The notes: generated from the letters alone by a model not told the origin. A DNA stretch of 64,000 nucleotides from Gordonia hydrophobica NBRC 16057 (GCF_001592365.1 NZ_BCWU01000009.1:124001-188000), one strand, 5' to 3'; counted from the stretch's first letter, positions 8,328 through 19,212 are shown. Translations and numbers: made by a program.

Positions 8328-9023
8328 TCAGTCGGCGAAGATGCGGTCGTACGTTGCGATGAACATCTCGGTGACGACCTCGTGGATCGCCTCGACCTGG
8401 AAGAATTCCGGGCCTGCGGCTTCGTTGACCGGATCGGTCAGGGCCATCTGCCAGTCGACGAGCAACTGCGTCAACGCGCCGACGAGGCCGATCGCGCCGA
8501 GTTTCTGCGCGGCGGTGAGCGGGCGTCCGCCGCCCGCGAAGCCGCCGATGAAGTCGGCCCAGTCGTGAATCGCGCCGAGGCGTAGTTTCTCGATCTCGGG
8601 TGCGACGGCCACGACCTCGATGAGGATGACCCGGGCACGGCGCGGGTCGTCCACCAGATTCTTGATGATGCCGCCGAGCGCTTCGTGCGCGAGGGCGGGG
8701 ATCACGTCCCGCGGAATCTCGCTGCCTGTGACCCCGGACCGCTGGAGGACGGCGTCGGCGGCCGCCAGGGCTGCCGCGCGGGCGTCGTCGACGCAGTGCT
8801 CGTACACCGCGGCCAGCAGTGCGACGCGGTCGCCGAACGATTCGTAGAAGTAGCGTTGAGTGAGGGCGGCCTCGTCGCAGATCTTCTTCACCGAGACGTT
8901 GAGGAAGCCGTCCGTGCCGAACAGCTCTAGACCCGCCTCGACCAGTGCACTACGCCGCTGTTTCTGCCGCTCAGCAGCGGATACCCCCCCGTACGTACGC
9001 CCGCCGGTCACCGTGTTCATCAC
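8328..9023 (-). CDS. TetR-family transcriptional regulator
   Basis: 231 residues from GTG 9023; ATG 9020 is equally possible. The N-terminal TetR domain (about 18-65) has QRRSALVEAGLELFGTDGFLNVSVKKICDEAALTQRYFYESFGDRVALL, a typical helix-turn-helix with the conserved Tyr-Phe-Tyr of the recognition helix. The C-terminal part is an alpha-helical ligand domain. The target is not evident: the gene stands alone and the murJ-like gene downstream has the same orientation but ends 98 bp away. Confidence 0.88.
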   Translation of the reverse strand: MMNTVTGGRTYGGVSAAERQKQRRSALVEAGLELFGTDGFLNVSVKKICDEAALTQRYFYESFGDRVALLAAVYEHCVDDARAAALAAADAVLQRSGVTGSEIPRDVIPALAHEALGGIIKNLVDDPRRARVILIEVVAVAPEIEKLRLGAIHDWADFIGGFAGGGRPLTAAQKLGAIGLVGALTQLLVDWQMALTDPVNEAAGPEFFQVEAIHEVVTEMFIATYDRIFAD

Positions 9024-9121
9024 CGATGATCCTACGTGGCGGCCCGCCGACGCCTGTGCTTAGTGTGCACTATCTGACACGGGATTGTGTCACAGTATTG
9101 AGCGGCGACGAAGGCCGGCGA

Positions 9122-12100
9122 TCAGTTCGCCGTGACCTTGGAGATCACGGCTTGATAGTCCCCGTTGGGTCCGGTCGGGAGGTCGGTCAGCCACACGATG
9201 AAATACGGTGCCGCGCCGGGATTGTCGACCTTCAGGGTGGTCGATTCGCGATTCACGGCCCCGCCGCCGACCTGTGTGGTCTGATCCAAGCTCGCCGGAC
9301 TCCGGCTGGTGGACGTCCGCAGTTCCACGGTGAATCCGGGGGTGGTCGTCTCGATCGTCACCGACTTCACCGTCTGCGCGCCGCCGACGGTGAAGATCAG
9401 CCCGAGCCCGGACTTGAGACCGCCGAACTGGGCGCTCCCCCGGTAGGCGTCGGTCCGCCACGCCGGGCTCGCACCGCTGATCAGGTGCTCCAGGTTCGGA
9501 GACGATTCCGTCGGCTCCCCGGAGACGTCGAACAAGTTCACCGATCGCAGACTCACCGGCGTGGTCGCAGGGGGGTCCAACGACCCCGGTTCCGGTGCGT
9601 CGGCACTGGACGACTGTGTCGGCAGGATCGCGTTGATATCGGTGCTGACGTCGTCGGAGCCGCCGAAGACATTGGTCAGCGCCACCACGACCGCGATGAT
9701 CAGGAACAGGATGAACAATCCGGCCCCGGCGAGCAACGCGGTGTTGCGCTTGCCTGCCTCGCCCTCGCCCATCAGACGTTCCTTGCGGGTCCGGGACAGC
9801 GGGGCCACCGACACCGGGGCCTGACGGGACTCGACGCGCGGCAGCATGTCGGTCTGCATGTCCACGACCGTCGCCTGGTCGAGCACGTGCTGCACCGTCG
9901 CGGCGGTGCGGATGCCGCGGTCGCCCTCGAGAGCGCGGGACGCCACCGCGGAGATCTCGAAGGGGATCTCGGGTTTCACCGCGCGCGGTGCGATCGGCCG
10001 CGTGGAGTCCTCGGGATCGGGCTGCGCGGGCGCGATGCCGCCGATCGCCGGGCCGGCCGTGGTCAACGTGGTACCGGTCGCGGCGTCGAGCGGCCAGCGG
10101 TTCAGCAACAGTGCGTAGAGCACGGCGCCGAGACCTCGGACGTCCCCGGCTCGATCGTCGCCCGGCATCACCGCGGGGAACGCGAGGACGGCGTCCCCCT
10201 CGCTGCTGACGCGAATCCGATCGGGATGGTCGATGGACAGTGTGGTGCCGGTGCGATGGGCCGCTTCGGCCCCGGCGGCGAGTGCGCGCACGGCGCGCGC
10301 GGCGCCCAGTGCGGACGGTGCGGTGGCAGCGACTTCCTTGAGCGACGACCCGTGAATCCATTCCGTGACGATCACGCCGCCCGATGCGCTGCGGACCACG
10401 TCGAGCACGCGGGCCACCCCGGCGGAGTGCAGTTGCCCGAGGCGACGCGTGCGGTCCAGGATCGCGAGCGGTCCCTCGGCGACGGTGCGGTCGCCCGGCC
10501 GGATCGGTGGGGCCTTCTGATCGGGATCGACGAAGGTGAGGCCGACTTCCCGGTCGAGGCCGGTGTCGCGGGCTCGCCAGAACTCCAGACCGCGGGTGCC
10601 GCCCTCCTTCTCCAGGAGCCGGTAACGACCGCCGGCGATCGCGGCACCGGGCACCAGGCGCGGTCCGCGCGGCGGGCCCATCACGCGGGTCGCGTGCTCG
10701 GACGGACCCGACGACGCGCCCGAGGGCCGACCCTGCGGTCGACCGGTGTCGCTGCCCTTCTGGCCCATCGGTGGTACTCCTCGCCTGGGCGCTGCTCCGG
10801 GCGGTCGAGGATAGGGACGTGGCCCTCCCACGACGGGAATCACCATCGTCTCGCCCACCGCCCCGCCGGACAGCACCGAATACTCCTGCCACGTCGCTGT
10901 ACCCCGATCAAACCGGCGACGGACGTCTACTTGACCAGAGTACGGGACCGTGTCGTCTCCGGTGACCCGCGGGAACTGAACGGTCATAGTGCGCGAATCG
11001 CGGTCGTCGCGGTCGGGTTCCGGCGCGGGTGCCAACGACGGAATGACGCGACCGAGGAGGCGCAGCACCGTGGTGCTGATCGTGACCATCTCGGGGATCT
11101 TCAGGGCGGTCAACAGCAGATAGGTGACGCCGAGCGCGACGATGGCCGTGAAGCCGAGGTAGACGACGGACCCGATCTTGCCCGCCTGCGTCGACATGTT
11201 CGACAGGCCGCTCAGATCGGCGACCAGCCAGACGGCGAACGCGACCGCGACGGACACGCCGACCGTCGTGACGGTGGTGCGGGTGACGTCGGACAGGCGG
11301 GTGATGCCGAGTCGTTTGTGGAGCAGTGCCTGGCCGACGATCGCGCCGACCAGATAGCCGAGCCCGTTCGAGAGCGACAGCCAGCGGACGATCAGCTCGG
11401 GATCGGTGAACAGCACCGGGCCCAGGTACGACGACGCCACTTTGACCACGGTGATGCCGATGACCATCAGGGTGGGCGTCCAGGCGTCCTCGCGGGCATA
11501 GAAGACGCGCAGCTGCACCAGCGTCATGGCGTACGGAATGAGCGTGAACGCACCCCACGCGAGGACGGAGCCGAGCTGCGAGGCCACCTCGGCGTCGAAC
11601 TTGCCGAAGTTGAAGATCGCGATGCCGATCGCCGGTCCGAAGAAGGTCATGAACGCCACGGTCGGCACCAGCGCGATCATGGTGAGACGGGTGGCCAGCG
11701 ACATGTCGTCGACGACGGCGTCGGTGTCGTCAGCCGCCGCGTTGCGTGACAGCCGCGGCATGATGGCCGTCAGAATGGTGACGCCGAGGACGCCGTACGG
11801 CAGCTGCAGCAGCTGCCAATGCGTCGCGTACACCGAGATGCCCGCCGCCGAGGCGTGCGCCGCGATCCGATAGGTGATGACGAGACCGACCTGCAGCACC
11901 AGCACGTAGGCGACGATGGCGACGGCCATGCCGCCGAACTGGCGCAGCCGGTCGTCGATCCCCCACTGGAGTTTGAGTCGGACACCGACTCGGCGCAGGA
12001 AGGGAATCAGAATGCTCGCCTGCAGCACCACGCCCAAGGTGGTGCCGATGCCGAGAACCAGAAGTTTGGGGTCGCTCATCTTGACGGGATTGAGCGTCAT

Positions 12101-12697
12101 CTCGCCCGGCATCGCCGCGTACAGGGCGAGGGTCGTGATCTGAACGATGTTGTTCAACACCGGTGCCCAGGCGCCGGGCTTGAACAGACCCTTCATGTTC
12201 AGAATCGCGATGAACAGTGCCGAGAGTCCGTAGAAGAGGATCTCCGGCAGCAGCAGATACGCCAACGCGGTGGTCAGCGGTCGGTTGACCTCGCCGTCGC
12301 CCACATTGAGCATGGTGAGCAGCGGTGCGGCGACCACCGCGATCAGTGTCGCGGCCCCCAACAGGACCACGGTGATCGTGAAGATGCGGTTGATGAAGCC
12401 CGCGCCGCCGTCGTCATCCTCATTCTCGGCCCTGACCAGGACCGGAATGACGATCGCCGTCAGCACCGCGCCGAGCACCACCTCCGCGATCATGCTGGGG
12501 AGCACGTACGCGGCCTGGAACGCGGACGCGATCGCGCCGCCCAGCATCGCCAACACCAGGACGGTGCGGATGAAGCCGGTGATCCTGCTGATCAGCGTCG
12601 CGATGGCGATGGAGCCGCCGGTCCGCATGATGCCCGCGTCGGAGTCGTCGCGCTTCACCGTCGTCGGCTCAGCGTGCGTGGTGTCACGATCGCTCAT
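9122..12697 (-). CDS. murJ: MurJ-family lipid II flippase fused to a pseudokinase and an extracellular domain (MviN)
   Basis: The 1191-residue protein has three parts. Residues about 25-540 form a polytopic MurJ/MviN flippase (ISRITGFIRTVLVLAMLG, many helices). Residues about 685-945 form a protein-kinase fold without the catalytic motifs: no VAIK lysine, no HRD, no DFG, so a pseudokinase. A single helix near 985-1012 leads to an extracellular beta domain (about 1040-1191). In mycobacteria the phosphorylated pseudokinase binds the FHA protein FhaA and restrains lipid II flipping. ATG 12697 follows GGGGAG and overlaps the upstream gene by 14 bp. Confidence 0.93.
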   Translation of the reverse strand: MSDRDTTHAEPTTVKRDDSDAGIMRTGGSIAIATLISRITGFIRTVLVLAMLGGAIASAFQAAYVLPSMIAEVVLGAVLTAIVIPVLVRAENEDDDGGAGFINRIFTITVVLLGAATLIAVVAAPLLTMLNVGDGEVNRPLTTALAYLLLPEILFYGLSALFIAILNMKGLFKPGAWAPVLNNIVQITTLALYAAMPGEMTLNPVKMSDPKLLVLGIGTTLGVVLQASILIPFLRRVGVRLKLQWGIDDRLRQFGGMAVAIVAYVLVLQVGLVITYRIAAHASAAGISVYATHWQLLQLPYGVLGVTILTAIMPRLSRNAAADDTDAVVDDMSLATRLTMIALVPTVAFMTFFGPAIGIAIFNFGKFDAEVASQLGSVLAWGAFTLIPYAMTLVQLRVFYAREDAWTPTLMVIGITVVKVASSYLGPVLFTDPELIVRWLSLSNGLGYLVGAIVGQALLHKRLGITRLSDVTRTTVTTVGVSVAVAFAVWLVADLSGLSNMSTQAGKIGSVVYLGFTAIVALGVTYLLLTALKIPEMVTISTTVLRLLGRVIPSLAPAPEPDRDDRDSRTMTVQFPRVTGDDTVPYSGQVDVRRRFDRGTATWQEYSVLSGGAVGETMVIPVVGGPRPYPRPPGAAPRRGVPPMGQKGSDTGRPQGRPSGASSGPSEHATRVMGPPRGPRLVPGAAIAGGRYRLLEKEGGTRGLEFWRARDTGLDREVGLTFVDPDQKAPPIRPGDRTVAEGPLAILDRTRRLGQLHSAGVARVLDVVRSASGGVIVTEWIHGSSLKEVAATAPSALGAARAVRALAAGAEAAHRTGTTLSIDHPDRIRVSSEGDAVLAFPAVMPGDDRAGDVRGLGAVLYALLLNRWPLDAATGTTLTTAGPAIGGIAPAQPDPEDSTRPIAPRAVKPEIPFEISAVASRALEGDRGIRTAATVQHVLDQATVVDMQTDMLPRVESRQAPVSVAPLSRTRKERLMGEGEAGKRNTALLAGAGLFILFLIIAVVVALTNVFGGSDDVSTDINAILPTQSSSADAPEPGSLDPPATTPVSLRSVNLFDVSGEPTESSPNLEHLISGASPAWRTDAYRGSAQFGGLKSGLGLIFTVGGAQTVKSVTIETTTPGFTVELRTSTSRSPASLDQTTQVGGGAVNRESTTLKVDNPGAAPYFIVWLTDLPTGPNGDYQAVISKVTAN

Positions 12698-15341
12698 GAG
12701 GCTCCCCATCCTCGTCGGAAGTGGCGTTCGGGTCCGATCTGTCGTCCTCCTGTCGGCTCGGCTCCCGCTCGGTCGCCAGGTCGACGTGCTCCTCGTCCCC
12801 GAGTCGAGTGCTGGCGGCCAGCCGGGCCTGGTAGCTCAGTGTCGCCTGCTCACGATGCTCCTCGTCGGGTTCGGGGCGATCCTCGTCGGCGGGATCGGGC
12901 TTCCCCCTGAAACGGTGCCACAGTCGGCGCGCCGTCAGCAGGATGAGGATGATCGCCGCGCCGACCGTGATCCAGAACAGACCCTTGCCGTAGGCGTTCG
13001 CGTAGACCGACAGCTCGACCGGTGTGCTCAGGGGGACATCGCTCGACGTGACCAGGCTGATGTTGACCGTCGCGGGTTCCGAACTCGACGCATGCGTCGG
13101 TATCTGCAGCTGTCGGGTGCCTGAGGCCGGGATCTCGAACACGCCGAGGTCGCCGATGTCGAGGGTGTCGGGTGCGTCGATGTCGAGTCGGACGCGGATC
13201 GGCAGGGCCAGGGTGTTCCGGACGACGAGCAGTAGCGGGCTCCGTTCGGAGGCGAGCGTGTAACGGCCGCTCGGATCGAGCAGCGACACGCCCTCCTGCA
13301 TGGTGCGGAGCGTTTTGCCGACCGCGGTGAGGCGCTGGTTCCGTTCGTCGCCCGCCACCGTGGAATCGGTGGTCGATGCGCTCGACACGGCGCGCAGGAG
13401 GTCGTCGCGCAGCGGCGCCAGGTATTCCGCCGGCGTGGTGACGGTGTCGGTACGACCGACCAGAGCCGCCTGCAACTGGTCGATGCGCCCCAGCCGCTGC
13501 CGGATGGTCTCCGCGTCGTGCTGGGTGATCGGATAGCCGTCGGCGACGTCGGGGGCGATGTCACCGGGAACGTCGAGCTGTGCGCGGGCGTCCGCGGCAG
13601 GCATCTCGTCGAGGACGGTCGCGAGCGGTACCGGGCGAGCAGTTCCGGACGACAGGAGCAGTCGTGCCGTCTCACGCAAGGCGCGGGCGTCGTCGACCGT
13701 CGGCGACCAGTACGTCGGCGGCATGATGAACGACGACCGCCCCGTCGTCGGCAGCCGGTGCGGGCGCCGTTCGCCGTCCGCCGTCGGTTCCGGTGCGGTG
13801 AGCATCGGGAACGCCAACGAGGCGGCGGCGGTCTGCCTGCGGCTCACCGCCGACTCGTCGCTGAGGTTCGGCTGCTGCCAGTTCGGCATGATCGTAGGCA
13901 CCACCGGGGTGAGGCCCGCGCTGCCGAGCGCGGCGCTGATCGCGATGTCGTACGACTGCAGGGCGACGCCCGAATCGGTGTATCGCCCCGACTCGGTGCC
14001 CGCGGTGGGAGCGCCGTCGGCCGCCGACACCGGGATCAGCGAGGTGTTGGCGACGGCCGCGGCCCCGATGCCGTGCGCGGACAACAGGTTGCGGCCCTCG
14101 TCGGTGAGGGTTCCGGTGGCGGGGACGGCCAGGCCGCGGACACTCTTGACGCCGAGCACGGCGTCGACCGTGTCGGCGGGCTGCAGCAGGGCGCGGGCAG
14201 TGAGGTCGTCGTTGTTGATCGACCGCAGCGAGGCCAGTCCCGCCTGCGCGTACGGCAGTGCGGTGACGCACATGCGGGCGGCGACCTGTTTGAGACGCTT
14301 CATCCACGCTGCGGCCGCTGCGGCGCCCGAACCGTCGTGCGTCTGGGCATCGGGATCGCCGGGATCGTTGGTCACCAGGTAGCCGTCGGCCATCGCGCTC
14401 ACGGTGGTCAGCAGATCCGGGTCGACGGCCAGGCAGATGGAGTCGCGAACCGGGTCGACGGTCTGGGGCTCGGGCGCCGCGTCCGTCCCGGTCGCGGTGT
14501 CGGGCTCGGCGTCGCCGTTCAGGCCGACCAGGTCTTCCAACCCACGCAGCGCCTGGCCCAGCCGACCGTCGGAGGAGAGCGAGTGACCCAGTGCGTCGCT
14601 GATGAGCCGCAGGTCGGCGGTGCCGCCGCCGAGGATGCCGGGCGCCTCTTGCGGGCTCGCGGCGAGCGGCCACAGCATCGTGAACGACGCCGGGCTGGCC
14701 GTATTGGGGGAGATGGATCCGTCGCGCCCCAGCAGCGGAACGGTGTCGTCTCCGGTCGCCGGATCCACATAGGCGCGAGCCCGAGCGCGGTCCGCCGGTA
14801 GTGAGAGCACCGGAATCATGGTGCGGGATTCGGCGATCGACAGGGTGCCGGCATTGGTCGGGCTGCCGGTCACCTCCACCGCCAGCGGATACACCCCCGC
14901 CTTGCTGAGTGCGAGACCGCCGGGGCCGTCGATCGGCACGTCGATCGAGAAGTCGGCGGACTTGCCCGTCCCGAGCGAGTCGGTGACCGATGCCGAGCGA
15001 CTGACCACGCCGAACTCGGTCGTCGGCGAGGTCAGGGCGCTGCGCAGTTGGTACGACGCCGTGACCGGTCCGGCGCGCTTGAGGCGGACCTGCACACCGC
15101 TGATGGCTCGGCCCGCAGTGTTCACCACCTTTCCGCGCACGGTCACCGTCTCGCCGGTGGAACTGGTGACCGTGGTGGGCGTCACCTCGGTGAGCCCGAG
15201 GGTGGCGTACGACGTCGGGCCGGCGGGCTGGGCGTGCGCGATCGGCGCCGTGCCGGTCGTCAGGGCCACCAGGATCACCACAGCGGCGGCGACGACCAGG
15301 CGCAGCAGCACGATTCGCGACGCGGTGCGATCAGCTGTCAC
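12684..15341 (-). CDS. Large exported membrane-anchored protein, DUF6049 family (Rv3909 type)
   Basis: 885 residues from GTG 15341. That start gives a clean signal peptide ([24 protein letters not shown], then PIAHAQ) and an 11-bp overlap with the NUDIX stop; the ATG at 15440 would overlap by 110 bp. The long extracytoplasmic part contains beta-sandwich-like segments at both ends. A single C-terminal helix ([21 protein letters not shown]) is followed by an acidic cytoplasmic tail. Function unknown; invariable linkage with the MurJ homologue suggests an envelope role. Confidence 0.82.
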   Translation of the reverse strand: MTADRTASRIVLLRLVVAAAVVILVALTTGTAPIAHAQPAGPTSYATLGLTEVTPTTVTSSTGETVTVRGKVVNTAGRAISGVQVRLKRAGPVTASYQLRSALTSPTTEFGVVSRSASVTDSLGTGKSADFSIDVPIDGPGGLALSKAGVYPLAVEVTGSPTNAGTLSIAESRTMIPVLSLPADRARARAYVDPATGDDTVPLLGRDGSISPNTASPASFTMLWPLAASPQEAPGILGGGTADLRLISDALGHSLSSDGRLGQALRGLEDLVGLNGDAEPDTATGTDAAPEPQTVDPVRDSICLAVDPDLLTTVSAMADGYLVTNDPGDPDAQTHDGSGAAAAAAWMKRLKQVAARMCVTALPYAQAGLASLRSINNDDLTARALLQPADTVDAVLGVKSVRGLAVPATGTLTDEGRNLLSAHGIGAAAVANTSLIPVSAADGAPTAGTESGRYTDSGVALQSYDIAISAALGSAGLTPVVPTIMPNWQQPNLSDESAVSRRQTAAASLAFPMLTAPEPTADGERRPHRLPTTGRSSFIMPPTYWSPTVDDARALRETARLLLSSGTARPVPLATVLDEMPAADARAQLDVPGDIAPDVADGYPITQHDAETIRQRLGRIDQLQAALVGRTDTVTTPAEYLAPLRDDLLRAVSSASTTDSTVAGDERNQRLTAVGKTLRTMQEGVSLLDPSGRYTLASERSPLLLVVRNTLALPIRVRLDIDAPDTLDIGDLGVFEIPASGTRQLQIPTHASSSEPATVNISLVTSSDVPLSTPVELSVYANAYGKGLFWITVGAAIILILLTARRLWHRFRGKPDPADEDRPEPDEEHREQATLSYQARLAASTRLGDEEHVDLATEREPSRQEDDRSDPNATSDEDGEPHERS

Positions 15342-16485
15342 CGGCGGCGGTGCGACGCGGGCGCCGCCGGCGTCGACGGGGTTTCGGCGCTGGCGGCGGT
15401 TCGTTGCGTCGCTGATTGCGTGCGGCTGCGGCTTTCTCATAGTCGTTCGGCTCGGTGCGGAGGCAGGAGGCTTCGGACTGCGCCAACCGGTGAGGGTCGC
15501 TCTGCAGATCAGCGATCACCGACTCGGCCATCCGCGCCAGACGTCGCTCGTCAGAATACGTGAGGCGGCGGGGCAGTTCGCCGAGCGGCACCCAGGCGAC
15601 GGCGCTGACCTCGTAGTCCGCGTCGGACAGCTCGCCGCCGGTGAATCGCAGCAGGTAATGGTGCACGGTCTTGTGGATCCGCTTGCCCTCGCTGACGAAC
15701 CAGTAGTCGATCTTCCCGAGGGGCGCGACGATGGTCCCCTCGATGCCGGTCTCCTCCTCGACCTCCCGCATCGCGGTCTGCTCGGCGGTCTCACCGGTCT
15801 CGATGTGCCCCTTGGGCAGCGACCACATCATGCGCCCACGGCGATCGATCCGACCGATCAGTGCGGCCGACAGTTCGTTGAACGGTGCGTCGATGTCCGA
15901 CAGCACCAGACCGCCGGCCGAGGTCTCCCGCACGGTGTGCAGACGCGGCGGGGTCTCCGTGTCCGGGCGGCGTGCCGCCCGGCGACGCGTTCGGGGCATC
16001 GAGGCGGGCGACGACGCCGACGTCGATGCGCTCGCGGCGCGACCCGCGAGATCGGACGGCTTGGTGGCCTGGGGAGTCTCCGTGGCCGTCGTCGCCTGCG
16101 GATTCTTGCCCTTGGCCTGCGAGTTGCGGTGGTGATTGTTCTTGTTCTGCGGCGTCTTGCCGTGCGGGGGCTTGGCCGGACCGGGCTTACCGGAGCGCGG
16201 CTTCTTCGCAGCTCCCGCGGAGACGGTGTCGGTGGTGTCGCCGGACGCCGTCGCCTCGCCCGCGGTGTTCTCCGAGCCCGCCTGCGGTCCGTTGCCGCGA
16301 CCGGAACGCCGTCCGCGGCGCCGCCGCCCACGACGGTTTCGTCGTGATCGCGACGACTGCCCACTTCCCCCGGGCTGCTGGTGGGGATTATTCTTGGGAG
16401 TGGAACCGTTCTGGTCCGAGGCACCATCGGCCGCCGGACCGTCGGAATCGACGTCCGGGCGCTGCAGCGAAGGGTCAGCGGACAC
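15331..16485 (-). CDS. NUDIX hydrolase with long disordered basic N-terminus (MutT4-like)
   Basis: 384 residues. The C-terminal half carries a complete NUDIX box, [23 protein letters not shown] (G-x5-E-x7-REUxEExGU), within the usual fold (about 205-330), so it should hydrolyse a nucleoside diphosphate derivative. The first about 190 residues are low-complexity, with an Arg-rich run ([18 protein letters not shown]) near 45-65. The protein ends in a second Arg-rich tail. M. tuberculosis MutT4 is much shorter. It heads the minus-strand operon NUDIX-DUF6049-murJ. Confidence 0.85.
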   Translation of the reverse strand: MSADPSLQRPDVDSDGPAADGASDQNGSTPKNNPHQQPGGSGQSSRSRRNRRGRRRRGRRSGRGNGPQAGSENTAGEATASGDTTDTVSAGAAKKPRSGKPGPAKPPHGKTPQNKNNHHRNSQAKGKNPQATTATETPQATKPSDLAGRAASASTSASSPASMPRTRRRAARRPDTETPPRLHTVRETSAGGLVLSDIDAPFNELSAALIGRIDRRGRMMWSLPKGHIETGETAEQTAMREVEEETGIEGTIVAPLGKIDYWFVSEGKRIHKTVHHYLLRFTGGELSDADYEVSAVAWVPLGELPRRLTYSDERRLARMAESVIADLQSDPHRLAQSEASCLRTEPNDYEKAAAARNQRRNEPPPAPKPRRRRRRPRRTAAGDS

Positions 16486-16548
16486 ACCCCGATGCTAGCC
16501 GCTTGTAACCGTGCGTTAGCCGAACAGGTTGAGCGGGTCGGTAGTCGG

Positions 16549-16563
16549 TAGTCTCTTACCCCA
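16549..16563 (+). promoter_or_regulatory. Putative leaderless promoter of pcnA
   Basis: TAGTCT at 16549-16554 fits a -10 TANNNT and lies eight bases before the ATG at 16563. No Shine-Dalgarno is present, so the transcript may begin at or next to the start codon. Confidence 0.35.
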
Positions 16564-18044
16564 TGATGGAGACTGCGCCACGAGCGTCGATGAGCGACGA
16601 AGAGCGCTCAGCACGGCGTACCCGACTGCTGGCGTCGGCCGCGTCCACGCTGGCGTCCTTCACCGACGTCCTGACGCCGCTCGCTGCTCGTTTCGCCGAC
16701 CGGGGGCACGAGTTGTACCTGGTAGGCGGCTCGGTGCGCGATGCCGTGCTGGGCAGGCTCGCGGGCGACCTCGACTTCACCACCGACGCCCGCCCGCCGG
16801 TGATCGCCGAGATCCTCGCCGAGTGGGGCGACGCCGTCTGGGACACCGGTATCGACTTCGGCACAGTGAGCGCCGCCAAGGGCGACGCGACCGTGGAGAT
16901 CACCACCTTCCGCTCCGACATCTACGACCAACAGAGCCGGAACCCGGTCGTCACCTTCGGCGACACCCTGGAAGGCGACCTGATCCGTCGCGACTTCCGG
17001 ATGAACGCGATGGCGGTGAAGCTGCTCGCCGACGGCGGGCAGGAGTTCTGCGATCCGCTCGACGGGATGACCGACGTGCTCATCGGCGTCGTCGACACGC
17101 CTGCCGCGCCGGAGTCGTCGTTCAACGACGACCCCCTGCGCATGCTGCGCGGCGTGCGGTTCGTCTCGCAGCTCGGCTTCCGGCTCGCGGACCGCGTCCT
17201 CGACGCCACGCGGGAGATGGCAGATCAGATCGAGCGGATCACCGCTGAACGGGTCCGCGTGGAGCTCGACAAGACGATCGGCGGCGAGCATCCGCTCGAA
17301 GCGATCGACCTGCTGGTCGAGACGGGTCTGGCGGATCGGGTGATTCCGGAGATTCCGGGGATGAAACTGACGATCGACGAGCACCACCAGCACAAGGACG
17401 TGTACCAGCACTCGCTGACCGTCCTGGCGCAGGCGATCGACCTGGAGACCGGCGATCCCGATCTGGTGCTGCGATGGGCGGCGCTCCTGCACGACATCGG
17501 GAAACCCGCCACCCGCAGGCACGAGGAGGGCGGCGGCGTCAGCTTCCACCACCACGAGGTGGTGGGCGCCAAGATGGTCCGCAAGCGGCTCCGGAAGTTG
17601 AAGTATCCGAACGCCGTGGTCGACGACGTCTCGCAGCTCGTGTTCCTGCACCTGCGGTTCCACGGTTACGGCGACGGCAAGTGGACCGACTCAGCGGTGC
17701 GTCGGTACGTGACCGATGCGGGTCCGCTCCTCGATCGGCTGCACAAGCTGGTTCGCGCCGACTGCACCACCCGGAACAAGCGACGTGCCCGGCGGTTGCA
17801 GGAGACCTACGACCACCTCGAGGAACGCATCGCGGTCATCAAGGAGGCCGAGGATCTGGATCGGGTGCGCCCCGACCTGGACGGCAACGCGATCATGGAA
17901 CTGCTCGGCCTCTCCCCCGGACCGGTGGTCGGGCAGGCGTGGAAATACCTCAAGGAACTGCGTCTGGACGTGGGACCGATGAGCCGCGACGACGCCGAGG
18001 CGGCGTTGCTCGCATGGTGGGAGCAGCAGCGCGACGGCGACTGA
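16563..18044 (+). CDS. pcnA: CCA tRNA nucleotidyltransferase / poly(A) polymerase family
   Basis: 493 residues. The class II nucleotidyltransferase head has LVGGSVRDAVLG (53-64) and the metal-binding DLDF (69-72), then RRDFRMNAMA and the neck/body RMLRGVRFVSQLGF. An HD phosphohydrolase-type domain (LLHDIGKPATRR) begins near residue 310. It should add or repair the tRNA 3' CCA in the cytoplasm. It is divergent from the NUDIX gene as in M. tuberculosis Rv3907c/Rv3908. ATG 16563 has no ribosome binding site; ATG 16590 is an alternative. Confidence 0.92.
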   Translation: MMETAPRASMSDEERSARRTRLLASAASTLASFTDVLTPLAARFADRGHELYLVGGSVRDAVLGRLAGDLDFTTDARPPVIAEILAEWGDAVWDTGIDFGTVSAAKGDATVEITTFRSDIYDQQSRNPVVTFGDTLEGDLIRRDFRMNAMAVKLLADGGQEFCDPLDGMTDVLIGVVDTPAAPESSFNDDPLRMLRGVRFVSQLGFRLADRVLDATREMADQIERITAERVRVELDKTIGGEHPLEAIDLLVETGLADRVIPEIPGMKLTIDEHHQHKDVYQHSLTVLAQAIDLETGDPDLVLRWAALLHDIGKPATRRHEEGGGVSFHHHEVVGAKMVRKRLRKLKYPNAVVDDVSQLVFLHLRFHGYGDGKWTDSAVRRYVTDAGPLLDRLHKLVRADCTTRNKRRARRLQETYDHLEERIAVIKEAEDLDRVRPDLDGNAIMELLGLSPGPVVGQAWKYLKELRLDVGPMSRDDAEAALLAWWEQQRDGD

Positions 18045-18066
18045 CCGATCCCCTGACACACCAGGG

Positions 18067-18079
18067 TAGGTTTGACCCA
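18067..18079 (+). promoter_or_regulatory. Putative leaderless promoter of the egtE-like gene
   Basis: TAGGTT (18067-18072) stands six bases before ATG 18079 with no Shine-Dalgarno between, the spacing expected for a leaderless transcript. Confidence 0.35.
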
Positions 18080-19170
18080 TGTACTGCAGCGAACTCGGTG
18101 AACAGTGGCATGCAGCTCGCGTCGAACCCGAAATCGGGCATCTCGACTCCGCGTCGGCGGGACGGTCGTCGTCCGCGGTCATCTCCGAACTTCATCGGCA
18201 CCTCGTTCGCGAAGCCGAGATCGGCTCGTATGTGGCCGCGGATGAGCGCGCCGATGATCTCCACGCGGGACGACGCGCCCTCGGCTCGCTGATCGGCCAC
18301 CTCCCGGAGGAGATCTCGTTCCGCGACAGCGCCACCGCCGCCCTCCGCGGGCTCCTCAACGGGATGACGCTGCCGATGTCGCCGACCGTGTGGGTCGCGA
18401 AGAACGAGTTCGGTCCCAATCTCACCGAGTTCGAGAGGCGCGACTTCGCGGTCCGGACCATGCCGGACGCCGACGTGTACGGGCACGTGGACGTCGACTC
18501 CCTGGAGAACATGCTGCAGTTCGAGCAGCCGGACTTCATCCACGTCTGCCACCTCGGCTCGGCGAGCGGCCTGGTGCAGCCGGTGGCGAAGATCGTCGAG
18601 GTGGCGCACGCGGCGGGTGTCCCCGTGGTGGTCGACATGGCACAGTCCGTCGGACACGTGCCGACGGTCACCGGAGCCGACGTCGTCTACGGCACCTCAC
18701 GCAAGTGGCTCACCGGTCCCCGCGGCGTCGGCTTCCTGGCCGTCCGCGCGGACTCCCGGGTGCCGGTGGAGGTGGAGTCGTCGGAGTCGTTCATCGCAGG
18801 CCAACTGGCGCTGTCGACGGCGGTCGCCGAATTCCTCGCGTTGGGTCAGCAGCACGGGTACCGCGAGCTCGCCGTCGTCGGACGGATGACGCGGGAGCGC
18901 CTGCACGGCATCGGCAGCTGGGAGGTCATGGAGCCGATCGACGAGCCGTCGGCACTGGTCACCCTGGCACCGCCGCCCGGATGGCGACCTGCCGATGTGC
19001 TGGCCGCGCGGGATCGGCTGCGTGAGATCGGCCTGCTCGTGACGGCCGCCGACTCGTGGCGCGCCCCGCTCGCGGGCGAGCAGTCGTTGCTGCGGGTCAG
19101 CCCACACCTGGACGTTCGTCGCGAACAGCTCGATCAACTCGCGAACGCCATCCGGACGATGGGCTACTGA
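18079..19170 (+). CDS. egtE: EgtE-like PLP-dependent enzyme (ergothioneine C-S lyase type)
   Basis: 363 residues of the class V aminotransferase fold. The PLP lysine is Lys209 in GTSRKWLTGPRGVGFLAVR. The preceding VVVDMAQSVGHVP gives the cofactor-binding Asp and Gln. The N-terminus (LGEQWHAARVEPEIGHLDSAS) and the DEPSALVTLAPP segment match what I recall of mycobacterial EgtE, which cleaves the sulfoxide intermediate in ergothioneine synthesis. No egtB, C or D is adjacent, so the role is inferred from family resemblance; another C-S lyase or desulfurase activity is possible. Confidence 0.65.
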   Translation: MYCSELGEQWHAARVEPEIGHLDSASAGRSSSAVISELHRHLVREAEIGSYVAADERADDLHAGRRALGSLIGHLPEEISFRDSATAALRGLLNGMTLPMSPTVWVAKNEFGPNLTEFERRDFAVRTMPDADVYGHVDVDSLENMLQFEQPDFIHVCHLGSASGLVQPVAKIVEVAHAAGVPVVVDMAQSVGHVPTVTGADVVYGTSRKWLTGPRGVGFLAVRADSRVPVEVESSESFIAGQLALSTAVAEFLALGQQHGYRELAVVGRMTRERLHGIGSWEVMEPIDEPSALVTLAPPPGWRPADVLAARDRLREIGLLVTAADSWRAPLAGEQSLLRVSPHLDVRREQLDQLANAIRTMGY

Positions 19171-19212
19171 CCACACCGCCGACTGACCGCACCTCGAATC
19201 CCGCCGAGCACT

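Noticed and set aside
8945..11749. 934-codon open frame on the plus strand
   Set aside because: It lies opposite the murJ-like gene, is Arg/Gly/His-rich with no family resemblance, and arises from high GC content on the opposite strand.
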